In this document: positions 1-11,565 of the stretch, piece by piece
Layout of the letters: each line of letters begins with the position of its first letter
Position numbering within the stretch: the stretch's first letter is position 1
Source of the DNA: Morinoia aosen
Taxonomy: Eukaryota > Arthropoda > Malacostraca > Amphipoda > Talitridae
Assembly: GCA_030386875.1 (NCBI GenBank)
Contig: CM059557.1
Location: 55,816,514-55,880,513 of the forward strand
Direction: 5' to 3'
Length of the DNA stretch: 64,000 nucleotides
The notes under the pieces: generated by a model
The model's input: the letters and a program-made list of their open reading frames with translations, nothing else
What the model was told of the DNA's origin: nothing
The model's database searches: none
Position numbers and translations under genes: made by a program

Positions 1-863
1 TCATAGCTGTGTCTATGTATTGTTAACATTCAAACCCCAAGTACCTTTTCCGTACGGTGCTTGTTCTAACCACAATGAAATAATAGTACTTTTACAATAA
101 CGCACGTCCGGTTTGTCCAGTGAAAAGTTTCAAGGGTTTTCATCTAAACAATTGTATTGTAGTGCGTTACCTTAGTTACCCCTCAAATCTGTATTCTAGA
201 CAGGCAACTGTTCAGTAACCATAATATGTGCCAATGTAAATTTATTCAAGAAGAATACCCCAGTTCTCCTCGCAGTATCAGCAATACCACCTGCAGAAGA
301 CGTTTAAATGTGAGGGCGCTGCTTCCTGCGCCGCTAACGGAACTCAATGGCTGAAGCAGCAACATCAGGCTGTTCAGTATATTAGCATTCATAATACATG
401 AAAGCTTCTCTTATTTTATAGTCATTTTGGTGGATCATTCATTGTTTTATTTTAAATTAAAGTATTGAAAGGCAGGCAATCTAACTCATGATATAAATAA
501 TTAATCGTGATACAGGCTGGTAAGACGAAACTAAAAACTGCGGAGTTTCTTTATTTAAAAACTATTTTGAAGTGTCAGTCGCTGCTCCAACTCGCAATTG
601 TCACTGTCATTTTTAATGGTAAGTGCACGTTAGATAATATGAAGTTTTGATGATGTAAATCTGGTTGATGAACTAGAAATTACATTAAAACTACTCTGCA
701 ATTAATTAAGAGATTTGAAATGATCAGTCCCCACGCTAACACAGAGGTGCGTAACTGTAAACGAAAGTAAATCCTTATTTTTTACGAGGTTAACGATTAC
801 TTCAACAATCCCTGCCATATCTGGTCTGCATTGCCCAGCACGGCGCTCTTGTGTACCAGAATA
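1..863. other. Non-coding DNA, nothing recognised
   Basis: AT-rich sequence with no long open frame, tandem repeat or recognisable element. A patch around 300-360 is slightly GC-richer but gives no conserved frame. It borders the 3' end of the LINE fragment that follows on the minus strand. Confidence 0.5.
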
Positions 864-1565
864 CTTACTTAGTTACTTAGTTGGTCTTCAGACTCCTCAC
901 CAATTAAAGGTATTAGTGCCTGATATTTGAGCTTCTAGGACGTGGGGCGTTTCAAATTTTATTTGCAAGCTGGCTGTCATTGAGGAAGTTGAGCAGCAGC
1001 TTTGTATCAAACTTGTCACCAAGAAGCATTTCCAAGGTGAAAGTTACATTATTATTATCAGCCCATTTTTTGAGTGACACTCTTTGGTCTTCATGCATTG
1101 GACAATCAATTAGCACATGGCTTATGCTGGTCTGACATCTACACAACTGGCACTGAGGATGTGGAAGCTTCAAGAAGAGATGCTTATGCGTCAACTGAGT
1201 GGTGAGTAACCGAAGTCTTGAAAGGATTATTTGATGTCTTCTGGGTAGTGTAGTATTTACTGTTGGTTTTAATGTAGCTTTTATGCCATGATAGTCTGTT
1301 GAGTTTAGGTCCCACTCTTGTTGCCATTTGTAATTGAAGTGTTTCTTGATAATAGGTTTAAGGTCTGGGTGAGCTAAGAAATTGGAGCTAACCGTCTTAA
1401 GTTTACATGCTGCTTTGGCTAGCTCATCTGCTTTTTCATTTTCTGGTATGCCTACATGACTTGGTACCCATGTACCAGAATGATAATATTGATGGTGAGT
1501 TCGTCCAAACAGAGTTGCTATTTTTTCGGATGTAGAACGCCGGTGCTGAAAACGAATAAATTCTA
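864..1565 (-). mobile_element. 5'-truncated non-LTR retrotransposon (LINE) with RNase H end
   Basis: The 3' part of a LINE on the minus strand. It holds the end of the ORF2 polyprotein, a short 3' UTR and a tail of TAAGTAACTAAGTAAGTA character near 862-879. Reading minus from about 1565, the frame is open until a TGA at 952-954. Upstream of about 1565 an in-frame TAA appears and similarity is lost, as expected when reverse transcription stops early. An RNase H domain points to the I, LOA or R1-like groups rather than CR1 or Jockey proper. The element cannot move: RT and endonuclease are missing. Confidence 0.75.
952..1565 (-). pseudogene. LINE ORF2 C-terminus: RNase H end plus Cys/His knuckle
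   Basis: Frame of about 200 codons with no internal stop. The RNase H block WVPSHVGIPENEKADELAK lies near 1390-1475; it carries the His and Asp positions of the last RNase H motif in I/LOA-type elements. A linker with PRRHQIILSRLRLLT follows, then the C-terminal knuckle: CQLCRCQTSISHVLIDCP near 1080-1160 (C-x2-C-x7-H-x4-C pattern). In complete elements RNase H removes RNA from the RNA/DNA hybrid and the knuckle helps bind RNA. The unbroken frame over 600 bp suggests a fairly recent insertion. The start is missing, so this is a remnant and not a gene. Confidence 0.75.
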
Positions 1566-3333
1566 TTTATTTTCTGTTTATGGGTATTTGTTAGTTTTCA
1601 GTGCACATTAAAACAGGTATTCGCGCCCGTTAAAAAATCTTCTAACATTTGAGTGGGAGCAGCAACAACTGTGATTGCTGCCCGTCGGCGGCCTGATCGA
1701 GGTCTGCTTGCTCATCCTGTTATGGCAGCCAGTTAGTGAACGCTGTCTTTGCAGCTCGTAATGCATGGAACGAATTCCTGGTGACCGGTGAATAGTGATA
1801 CTACTGTAGCGCACCTACGGAACGTCGTTCAAACAAATTCTACTCGTATTAAGCCCTTGCGGTAAAATTCTATCTGACAAGGGTCTTGTTGAAAAAAGGT
1901 GTTTCGAAGAAAAAGTCTAGCTGCTGAATTTTAAATTTTTTATTCATGTTCACAGAAATTACTATTTTTCACACGATCGTTTTCCTAATAATGAAAATTT
2001 TCAATACTGTTTGAAGAAAATCTGTCTTAAGTTTTGTCCATCAGAAATTTTGATATACGCATGAAAAGGAAATGTTTTAGGTGTTCTTATATGCTTACAA
2101 TTATAGCCTACGCCTTCATTGCTGTTCATGAGTTGAAATCGTTTTGCAAAAGTTTATCTGTCTTAGACACAGTACGGGTTTTTAATAGTTCGCATTTCTT
2201 ACTTTAGTTACGAGCTGAATGCTCCTTTTTATAAAAAAACCACACTTATAAGAGAATCAATAACAAGTAGCATGAATCTTAAGTATCGCAAAATTAAAAG
2301 TTACTCGACTTTTATACTGCTGTGATCGATGAAGATTGGCTTAGTCTGAGGGAGCAACTTAAATTAGTTTTTGAAGGCATGACGTCTTTGTATTCACACC
2401 ATATATTACAAATATAACTTTGCATGTCAAACATTCGATGGGGTTAATAAAGTCATAATATTTTAGGCTCATGAATAAATGGAATAAATTTTAAGCTGTT
2501 GAAAGTAATAACTTCCGTCACTACGATCTCATATCAACAACGCATTTTACTGCAAAACAAATAACTGAGCCTTGCTTTATGTACTCTTATTTTATGTACT
2601 CGCTGTCATTGCCTCAAAATACTTTCCAGGACGCAACTTCAAAGACCCTTATTCACAATATAATCCTGAACTCACGAAACGAAGAAGAAGCGCATATCAA
2701 AAACTCTGGTCTCAAAAGCAATATGAGACATGAAATTGATCTTCCAAGAATCCTTTTTACTCGCTCTGTAAGGGAGTAGAATACAAGGGTAATGCCCAAT
2801 GTTCAAAAATCAACTATGCTTAAGCCTTTCTGAAATGTTTTTTAATGAGATATTCTGAAACTAATGACGAACGTTACGAGTAGGAATAATAATGGCGGGG
2901 TTGTATGGATAGATCCGTATAGTAAAAAAATGTTTTGTTCCAATAACTTTGACACTTGTCATCTTGTTTCTCGAATGCCTTAGAACAAACACCAGGACGC
3001 TATGACGGATATCCCTGGCCAAGCTCGAACTCGTTTCCGACACCTGCAGGGGTGGCGTGGGAAGTTATGTTTAAGTTCTCCCTTATCCTAGCGGGATGAA
3101 TCATCAGATTAGCATTACCAGGAATCGATAGTTTAAACAGTTTTGTAAATTATATTCAAACGTGCAAAAATCCTCAGTTGAGTTGATTTTTTCATCCATT
3201 TTAAGAATGTACATATCCAAAGATTTAGAAAATATAGATTAAATTTTATTGGGAGAGAAACATACACACAGTGCAGACGCTTATAAATATTTTTAGGTTT
3301 CTGAGCTAGGGATAGCGATCGATTATCATCGAT
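1566..3333. other. Non-coding DNA, nothing recognised
   Basis: About 1.8 kb of AT-rich sequence. The patch 1610-1850 is GC-richer than its surroundings and could be an old short interspersed element, but no tRNA-type A/B box or tail was seen. Frames of 60-68 codons at 2579-2779 and 2861-3043 show no recognisable motif and are of chance length. Confidence 0.4.
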
Positions 3334-3523
3334 GAACATTACAATTAAGATTGAAACTGAACCTCAGATAAAATTATTATTTGAGAACATTACAACTTAC
3401 GCTTGAAACTGAACCTCCGAAAAATTATTTTTTTGAGAACATTACAACTTACGCTTGAAACTGAACCTCCGATAAAATTATTATTTGAGAACATTACAAC
3501 TTACGCTTGAAACTGAACCTCCG
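3334..3523. repeat. Tandem repeat, 51-52 bp unit, about 3.7 copies
   Basis: Units begin with GAACATTACAA at 3334, 3385, 3437 and 3489, so the period is 51, 52 and 52. Each continues with GCTTGAAACTGAACCTCCGA (first copy diverged) and an AT-rich spacer ending TTTGA. Copies 2-4 are nearly identical in their first 35 bases, which fits recent unequal exchange. No frame runs through the array. Confidence 0.9.
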
Positions 3524-4326
3524 GGGAAATTAAAACTCGGATACAAATGAAGCCTCGTAGATGGTGGGAATTACAAAAAAAAAGAGTAATTGTTTTACAA
3601 CCGTTCCATGTTACGTTAAGGGAGAACAAAGTTATGCATATTTACTTCTTTATCCACTTTCCAAAAGCAATGTTCATCCCCTATATTTCATATAGAACAG
3701 ATTTGGTCGGAAAAACACACCAAGAACTTTGACCGTATTCCCAGGCCCCTGAAGCACTACGCTGCGCATGAGAACGTTGACGCATCGCTGTCCTAAAGTT
3801 TGCATATTTTTGCATTTCGCACAAGAGGTCCCTGTATCTATTGCTGTCACAGACACGTTCACTTTTCTCTTCAGTTTTAAAACTTACGAGAGGACGAAAT
3901 GCTTCGCTGCGCTGAGATAACCAAACTTCCTCCAAGTTTTACCACCGACGGTTATGAAGAAGAAGAAGAAAGACTTCACCAGAATATTTATTCTCAGGGA
4001 TCAGGTGATGAAGGTCAGCGTTAAGTCACGACCGCTTTAGTGCAGCAGGAAGTCTCCAAATTTTTTTATGGTGATCATAATCAACCATGGACAAAAATAT
4101 TCCTCGTTTATTCTTCAGACGAAGTGGGACAAAATGCTTTGCCATTCCTTTCATTTCAGTAAAAAAATTACTTCATCTCAGTGTTGCAAGTGCCTCGCGG
4201 GGGATCGTTTTTTTAAAATGAATTAGAACAAGGAAGAGAATGTTAGCTCTTGTTTTTCATGTTTTCAATGTTAGTTTTCCTAAAAAGAGATTTTGGCTTT
4301 TAACGGTGAAAATTTTTTATTTTTTA
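3524..4326. other. Unassigned stretch with 84-codon minus-strand open frame
   Basis: The part 3680-3960 is less AT-rich than its surroundings and has two overlapping minus-strand frames (84 codons at 3681-3935, 62 at 3674-3862). Neither shows a motif I recognise. The base composition suggests a non-autonomous repeat, but no terminal repeats were found. Confidence 0.3.
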
Positions 4327-4438
4327 GTTTCCCACTATTGAGCGGGCATAAATATTGACTATTCTATTGTTTCCCACTATTGAGCGGGCATAAATATTGA
4401 CTATTCTATTGTTTCCCACTATTGAGCGGGAATAAATA
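4327..4438. repeat. Tandem repeat, 42-bp unit, about 2.7 copies
   Basis: Copies start with GTTTCCCACTATTGAGCGGG at 4327, 4369 and 4411; the second half is CATAAATATTGACTATTCTA. The first two copies are almost identical. The 42-bp length is 14 codons, which keeps a minus-strand frame open by arithmetic; that is not evidence of coding. Confidence 0.9.
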
Positions 4439-5355
4439 TAAAATAAATGTAACTCCTCATGATCAGTAACGGATGAGGCTGCATTTGACCTAGAATATTG
4501 ACTGATCAAACAGAATAATTTTAGGCAAGGACTAGATGACAAGATAATTACTGGAACGCAAAGAGTTTATTATGGATATTTAGTCAATACCTTACAGTTC
4601 TTGTCTCAGTATGATTTGGTAATTTCTTTACTTGAGTTCTCCTCCTACGGTAGAAGGTTGGTGTATTTTATGATGGAAACAATGTAGGTTGTGAATGTAT
4701 TTCTCGCACCAGGCAGCATTTAGGTCAACACAACACAGTACTGTGGCTCTGGGCTGTGTTTGCGTAACAAGAGCGAAGAAAAAGATTTCTCTTCTTTATT
4801 AGGCTTGCATATTTGCCACAAATTCCTGCGCTAGCTCAAAAGAGAATAAGTCATTTTGCAGCACAATATTGATGAGTCAAATTTTTTTGCCGACTCCCCC
4901 GGTTACACCTGATAACATAGTGAACTTGAATGCGCAGAACATGGTACATCTAAAAACATTAAGCAATTTTTTCTGTGGTCACACATTCGATGTAGATATG
5001 CAGCGTGTAAACATAAAAACACAGTGCAATTTGCAGTGATTAAGGGTTCTTGCAGTGAAACAAGATTAATTAAAATACAGTATGAACTAGAGATAAAAAC
5101 GCAATCCGCTGAGGTTAGTGGTTGACTCTTTCCAGGGAGCGAAATCTCTAGCTTTTCATTCTCGTAGATTTTAATTTAAGAATGTTTTATAGGTTAGGAA
5201 GTACCGACCAAAATTATTCAAGCAAGGTTTTAAAAATCGATATTTCAGACTCATATTAGGTGCAACCCATGAACGTCAATCCTTCCCTACCGAAAGCCTT
5301 TCTCATATTTCCTACGGAATAACTTTACTTTTTAAAAGCAGCCTTAACTGATTGC
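4439..5355. other. Non-coding DNA, nothing recognised
   Basis: AT-rich DNA with no repeat or frame of note, ending at the GCAC duplication that precedes the LTR-like element. Confidence 0.5.
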
Positions 5356-5616
5356 GCACTGTGGTGATCCCAGCGGCAAGCCGCGGACCCCCACAAGACC
5401 TGAGAAAAGCTGCCTCCAGACTACAACCGCATCCGTTCCAGAGCACCTCCGGACCCGAAGCGCCTAGTCAACCAAACACGGGACCTGAGAGAAGCCGCCT
5501 CGCGACTATGAGAAAAGGTGCCCGTAAGCTACAACGGCTTCCTGCCTCCAGCACCACTGGCCCACAAACTCTCGACCAATCAGGACTCACGCCCGGACTC
5601 AGGGCTTGCACTTGAG

Positions 5617-5650
5617 GCCTACATAAGGCGACCCCAACAAGGCTCGCACT
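5617..5650 (+). promoter_or_regulatory. Candidate LTR promoter (TATA-like box)
   Basis: ACATAAGGCG at 5621-5630 sits inside the GC-rich first part of the LTR. It is followed about 25-30 bases later by a C/A-rich stretch suited to an arthropod initiator. This is weak evidence and is inferred mainly from its position in the LTR. Confidence 0.3.
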
Positions 5651-6149
5651 CACTCAAGCCCTCGTCCTCGTTCAAGTCACATCTCCAGCACCAGCCTCGT
5701 GTTCCTGCATCTAGCTTCCGAGATCGACTTTGTCTCTCGCGTACCTGCACCAAGCTCCGGAGACCGGCCCTGCCTAGCGACGCCCCAAGGTGTTGCAAGG
5801 TCTTAAACCTAGTAGCGTCTTGACGCTTCAAGGTGCCCCAAAGCCTTAAAAAAGTCACGTTGCAACGCCCCGCGCCGGCGTCGTCGGCCAAGCCGCTCTA
5901 CGACATCTCTCGCCCGCTCCGGCCGGCTAGCCTCGCCGTAGCTACTTATCAGCTACAACGGTGAACCGCGTGGCGGCCGGGCCCGACCCAGCTGACTAGC
6001 CTCGTCTCGGCGCCCCGCTAGCACCAGCTGACCTGTTCGTAACAGTCGCACGACGTGGCACCAATCATCACGTCTCGCCGCTGCGTTCGTAAGTAGCGTC
6101 TTCGCGGACGTTACCCGCTATTGGTGCTTGTTTCATTCATTACGTAAAT

Positions 6150-6690
6150 TCTCGCATAGTATTGTATTTCAATCATCACGTATTAGTGCTATTCTCGCAT
6201 AGGATTGTGTTTCAATCATTACGTAATTTATGTCATTTTCGAATAGGATGGTATTTCAATCATCACGTATTAGTACTATTCTCGCATAGGATTGCGTTTC
6301 AATCATTACGTCATTCCCGAATAGGATTGTGCTTCAATCATCACGTATTTGTGCTATTCTCGCGTAGGATTGTGTTTCAATCATTACGTCATTCCCGAAT
6401 AGGATTGTGCTTCAATCATCACGTATTTGTGCTATTCTCGCATAGGATTGTGTTTCAATCATTACGTCATTCCCGAATAGGATTGTGCTTCAATCATCAA
6501 GAATTTGTGCTATTCTCGCATAGGATTGTGTTTCAATTTATGTCATTCTCGAATAGGATTGTACTCCAATCACCACATATTTGTGCTATTCTCACATAGG
6601 ATTGTGTTTCAATCATTACGTACTTCTCGAATAGTATTGTATTTCAACCATCACGTATTAGTGCTGTGTTCCAATCATTACGTGATTTAC
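6150..6690. repeat. Dimeric tandem array inside the LTR, 78-bp higher-order unit
   Basis: A basic monomer of about 35-43 bp (AATAGGATTGTGTTTCAATC plus ATTACGT or ATCACGTATT) alternates in two forms, CTCGCATAGG and CCCGAATAGG, giving a 78-bp period. Equivalent points fall at 6278, 6356 and 6434. Since 78 bp is 26 codons, a 145-codon plus-strand frame (6162-6599) runs through it as a by-product. Edge copies are shorter and more diverged, as in many satellites. Confidence 0.9.
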
Positions 6691-7002
6691 GAGTAACGAA
6701 CAGTGCTCATAGTAGTCACCGAGGGCCCAGTGTAATGGTCCGTGTTCCGTGTACCTGACAGTCACCAATATAATTACCGTGTTACCCCCGTGTTGTCCAT
6801 ATCCTGCCGAATACGGTTGTACCTCAGGCACTCGCTTCGGGCTATCCTATCACGAAAAAGATAGCTCAAAGTCTGCCCGAAGCGTATTGCAGCCTGGGGG
6901 AGAACACCACAGCACTCTGCATTACGACCCATGCCTAACCAAGACCTGCTGAGTGGGTAGCGGAAGAAGTAAATGACTTGAGCAGAGCCACAATAATCTC
7001 AC

Positions 7003-7372
7003 CTGTTCGTGTCCAACCGAAATAGACCATCCACACATCCAATTGATGGGAAAAAAGTCACAGAGAAAAGATCATATACGTCGATAATGTTATAATAAAA
7101 TCCAAAACGAGTCCGAGAAATCCTTAGAGAGATAACGCAATCTAAAATTGAATCAGATGCTTCAAATCCGTTTGCTAGACTTTCAGTAGTCAGAACTCCG
7201 TTGTTAGAAACTTTGAAAGCTTCTTGGAAACAATCCATAATCTCAACATTTTTCTCTAGGGTACTGTGAACATAATTGCTGAGAAATCTAAACATGCGGT
7301 TGTGCTCATGTTTTGCTTTATTTCGTGGTGCCAGTAACAAATAAAAACAAATTCCTTTACATTTCAGTGAAA
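7003..7372 (-). CDS. Unidentified exon-like open frame
   Basis: Minus-strand frame of about 113-122 codons, one of the longest non-repetitive frames here. It reads through KHEHNRMFRFLSNYV, a central acidic stretch with EIMDCFQEAFKV, and ends FPSIGCVDGLFRLDTN. No credible ATG starts it. It ends at a good splice-donor match on the minus strand (CAG|GTGAGA, GT at 7001-7002), which favours an internal exon. On the acceptor side TTTTTTTTCAG lies near 7380, but an in-frame TAA follows directly, so that acceptor would not fit. I do not recognise the family. It may be a real exon with a different acceptor, a pseudogene, or chance. Confidence 0.25.
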
Positions 7373-9010
7373 TTTTACATTAACTGAAAAAAAATTTAAC
7401 ACAGGAGAATTGACCTTCAACACACTTATTTAAAATCAAATTCCTTGCCACAGCATCGCAAATTCGTTTGATAATTTGATACGTTTATTTTCACTGATAA
7501 AGAACCTCATCATTGAAATATTCCATAACATTAGACTAGTGTAGGAGGTAGCTCACATCAATGGATCTAATTACTGGCAGGACAGTCTTTCACCTGTTTC
7601 ACCAAAAATATTGGAAAGAACCAAAATAAATGAGCGCAAAATTATTCTTTTTAAGCTCATGCGTCAGTCTGTTAATTTCTGCAAGCAGCACGTGTGAATG
7701 TGAGAAGTTTAAAATGTTGAACTATACGATGACTAGCATCATACTTAGATTACATGAGCTTCGATTCTGAATTTTCGAAATACGCTCAAATTCCCTCTGT
7801 TAGTTCACAAATTTTTTCTTGTAAATGCAATCAGTTGTCACGTAAGAGAAGAGCAAGTTTTCTGTTTATCACAAAATCGCATCGAATTTTCACGATTACT
7901 TTAACTTGGTTGTTGATTTAACCTGCATCAGCGTTTATCGACCAGCAAACTTAAGATATCAAGACTAAATACTTTCTGTGTATATGGCACAGCATGCAAA
8001 TCTCATTAGAATATCGGCCCACTTATTTTAGATAAGATTTATCAAATTGAATATAAAATATCGGCCCACTCATTTTCGACAAGATTTTTTAAATGCTCCA
8101 AATTCTAAAATCTCTCATTCAGTATTTTTTTCTTATCATACTCTAGGATCGAAGATTTATTAACTGTTCTTTAGAATAATTTAATAAATTAGATGAAATC
8201 GAAATTTGAAGACTTATTGGACGGAAAATGCTTGTCTTTTTAATTATTTGTTACCAAATGGATGCATTTTACGAAGGTTTCTGTTTGACATAACTTAAAA
8301 GTTTGAAAAGTCTGGAAAACGGTAAATAGTTTAAATTATATTATTTACCACGACTCATGTAAGAACAGAGGCAGTTTAGAATCACACCACATTCTGAGGC
8401 ACAGGTTGAAACCGAAATGAGATTGTATTTGACGAAAATATGACGAGTTCTATTCCTGTTTCTTTGAAATTGGTGATCAGAACATGTTGTACCAAAATAT
8501 TCATTACATACTTTGTTTTCAAAATTTTTGCAGGCTAAATATTGAGCAAAGTTTAATATTTAATACAATGCAAACATTGTCTTCATATAAGTTTCAGGGA
8601 CGAGTCACGAACAACACCTAATCTAAAAGAATACCTGGGGTATGAACTCGTGCGAGATGAACTCGATGGCGCAAAACCAATTAATTTTAACAACCGCGGT
8701 CATGTACAGTTTTGAAAGCTTGTACGGTTTTATGACGCTTGTTTACCCCCAATTAAAATTCGTCAAAAAAAAGGATTTTTCTTTGCATCTGTAGTTTGGA
8801 ACAATTAATGCTACACCAGATTGAAGCATTGAGCATCTGTTCATTAGAAGCGTTGAAGGCGATCGCAGAGAGCTTCATAACTATACTAACATGACAGTAG
8901 TTTTAACAGCGATTTCATTGTTCGCTAAAAGTCTGGAAAGGGGAAAAGTGCATGCCATCACACGTGCGATTAATACCATTCTATTAGAGCGTAATTGGTC
9001 GGAATATCAT
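7373..9010. other. Non-coding DNA with a short 47-bp direct duplication
   Basis: Mostly featureless AT-rich sequence. The words ATATCGGCCCACT at 8011 and 8058 mark a diverged 47-bp tandem duplication. No frame or element was recognised elsewhere. Confidence 0.5.
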
Positions 9011-9275
9011 GAGGAAAATGATTACGATCAAGTATGAGGCAGTATGAGACTAGCATGCAGTATGAGGAAAATGATTGTGACCAAGTAGAGTATGTGGCAA
9101 GCAGTATGAGGAAAAGGATTACGACCAAGTATGAGGCAGTATGAGACAAGCTTACAGTATGAGGAAAATGATTATGGCCAAGTAGAGTATGTGGCAAGCA
9201 GTATGAGGAAAATGGTTACGACCAAGTATGAGGCAGTATGAGGCAAGCAGTATGAGGAAAATGATTATGCATGAC
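9011..9275. repeat. Tandem array with 97-bp higher-order unit (53 + 44 bp)
   Basis: The word TATGAGGAAAATGATTA recurs with GAGG at 9011, 9064, 9108, 9161, 9205 and 9254, that is at intervals of 53, 44, 53, 44 and 49. Long monomers carry AAGTATGAGGCAGTATGAGAC, short ones AAGTAGAGTATGTGGCAAGC. This is a higher-order satellite of two subtypes. The minus-strand open frame across it is a by-product. Confidence 0.9.
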
Positions 9276-11015
9276 CAAGCTGGAAATCAAGCGGGATTTT
9301 CCGTATTTATTGTATTCCGTATTTCCGTATTCGAATATCAAATTAGCATTTGCTGCTGCACAGTTCATTCGTGCGTTGGATGATGTTGCAATGTAATTTT
9401 CTCACCATCTCACCGCGTGGGAACAAGTTACGGTGCACAGAGAGCCTATATGTAAGCGCGATGGTTAACTATCAGTAATTGGCTTTCTTTTTTAGAGTGA
9501 ATGGAGCACAAAGATTCATTTCATGGACTTTTCTAAGGCTATTTTATTCGCATGGAAGATTATAGTGAACTAAATTACACATTTATCGTAATAATCGATG
9601 AAATGTATGCGGTTCTCGGCTGCAACCATGAACATCATTTTACGAATTAAATGCACGAATAAAATTTTAGCCTATAGTATCTCATTTACTCTAAAACTGA
9701 AGTTCTATTTCACTAAAAGAGATTAAATAAAGTGGTAAACTTCGGCAAACATCACTGTTCTTTAATCTATCTTTTTGTTCTTCTTTTATTTGTAGTTCAA
9801 ATCATGTGGTACGTCATGAAACTTTCAACATAATGCGTGAAAATGTGGAATGGTTGTCACGCGATCTCGAGCTGCATGTATACTTCCTCAGTTCTGCAAT
9901 AACCTCTATTTTGCGTACCTTCTCGCTCGTATCGGAATCATAATGAATTAAGTTTGATAAATTAGAAAGTAATTTTTTGAAGAACAAAGACTAACTGTAA
10001 GGGATTCATCAATGAAGAATTTCAGTACTGTATTGAGAGTGCGTCTCTGACTTAAAAAAAATTGTTCGCTATTTATTTAAAACAACAAAACATGAAACTC
10101 ACAAATTTGAAAGTATGGGGCGGAAGTTTCATGCCAGTGATCCTGGACTAAGACAGTATCTTGTCATCATAATTGATTTATTCGACAAGATCACTGTGAG
10201 AATTTGAAGCTGAAAATAATTTATCGAATTAAATTATAATATCATAAATGTGCAGAGATGTTCTGTTTTCGCTTTTGAATTCTTGGTTACTCTCTGGGTT
10301 CGATAAAGTTGCAAAAAATATATTTTTTTTGTAAATTATGAGTGTGGGGAATTGGTAAACATAACTGTTGTGTTTGTCAAATTAGAAGTCAAACTTGACG
10401 CATTCGATCGATTGCGTGTTTTCAGAGCATGATACCCACCCGCTCAGCTCGTTGCTATTCTGAGTCACTGTCTCACCTTCCAACTACAAACTTCCATCCC
10501 GTCTTCATCGATCCAGCCCGGAGACATTGCCTACCATCACGCAAAATTTCCACCCAAGCCCCACCCTCGCCTGACGTGTACATGTTTGGCTGACATTTGG
10601 ACGTAGCCAAGGTTCTGTGTTGACAGGGAAAGCGAAGTTCATGGCGTTGTCATTCAAACTAGAGTCCGTAGCTGTTGGTGTCTGTCCAGGGGGTGACACA
10701 GTGAAGCTCGTCTCGACCTTATCATTTCTTTCCCAAGAGGTCTGAGGCGTATCACATTTGCATTCCGACGGTTCCCTGACGTATCATAATTTGATCGAAA
10801 GGCTCCGGGTATATAATGTTCCATACTGATCCTATCAGATCTGATATTTGATATTTGGTCATAGGATTCATATTTTTTCCACATCATATATTTGGGCCTT
10901 AAAAAAACTGTACCGTTTCCGGAAATAATAATGATTTTCACTGTCGCTATTCAGGTATGATAGAACTAATATAAGTGTGTAATATTCATTTAAGAATTTA
11001 ATTATACCAGAATAC
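9276..11015. other. Non-coding DNA, one GC-richer patch
   Basis: AT-rich and mostly featureless, with a short CCGTATT run near 9300-9340. The part 10430-10760 is GC-richer and has minus-strand frames of 64 and 95 codons (10505-10699 and 10654-10941) with no recognisable motif. It could be an old repeat. Confidence 0.4.
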
Positions 11016-11270
11016 ATCTGCAGGAGCAGACTTAGTGCCACTCTGATTTTGCATTCAAGTTATACGTGGTCATACACTAGTCGTGCAACACTGTTGTGGA
11101 ATACCAAAGCCTAAAAATGGTTGACTAAGGAGAATAAATCAAAGAATTTTTCTATGAATTTCATCATAGTAGAAAACTTCTACAAGAGCAGACTTAGTAC
11201 CTCTGATTTGGCCTCCAGCTTGTGAGTGGTCATATAATAGTCATGCCTTCACTGTCGCATAAAAAAAATA
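11016..11270. repeat. Diverged direct duplication, about 161 bp apart
   Basis: GAGCAGACTTAGT occurs at 11025 and 11186, each followed by CTCTGATTT, CAAG/CCAGCTT-like sequence and GTGGTCATA. The copies are interrupted by small indels. No coding frame is kept. Confidence 0.7.
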
Positions 11271-11565
11271 CTGAAAGAGAGAAGTTCGAAGATCTACTGG
11301 CATTAATAACACTGCAAACCACTTACGTCATATTCGCCTCTTTTCTTTCTCCTTGACAAGACGGCAGAGCTTCACACCCTGGACAAGAAAGGCCCGTTCG
11401 ACTCTACTCCTCATACTAGCGTTGGGCCTCTGCCAGAGCAAGGGAGCTTTTTGGTAATTTTGGAAAATAAAGAAGAGGAGTAAATGTTTTTGAAGATGCC
11501 CAATTACTCACTGCCTTGTCTTTTCCTCCGCTCGCTCAGAATATGGAATTGAAAAACCATGGTTT

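Larger units (their letters stand above)
5356..6915 (+). mobile_element. Probable solo LTR (1,552 bp) with 4-bp target duplication
   Basis: The element runs 5360-6911. It starts TGTGGTG and ends CACCACA, the TG...CA form with a 7-bp inverted terminal match typical of LTRs, and is flanked by GCAC at 5356-5359 and 6912-6915. Base composition jumps from AT-rich to GC-rich exactly at 5360. A TATA-like ACATAAGG lies at 5621-5628. The internal part is replaced by a 78-bp dimeric array (6150-6690). Four-base duplications are usual for Gypsy-type elements. There is no gag or pol, no second LTR and no primer-binding site, so it is most simply a solo LTR left by recombination. The orientation is inferred from the TATA-like box only. 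An unusually long non-autonomous element is the alternative. Confidence 0.65.

Noticed and set aside
5352..5891. Overlapping frames of 60-101 codons on both strands
   Set aside because: GC-rich LTR sequence has few stops in any frame. Several frames are open at once and none shows a domain.
6162..6599. 145-codon plus-strand open frame as a repeat protein
   Set aside because: The 78-bp repeat unit is a multiple of three, so the frame stays open by arithmetic. The region is inside an LTR-like element and the array is non-coding in character.
6150..6690. CRISPR-like array
   Set aside because: Repeats are directly adjacent with no unique spacers, and the host is clearly eukaryotic.
8970..9197. 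75-codon minus-strand frame
   Set aside because: It lies almost wholly in the 53/44-bp satellite.
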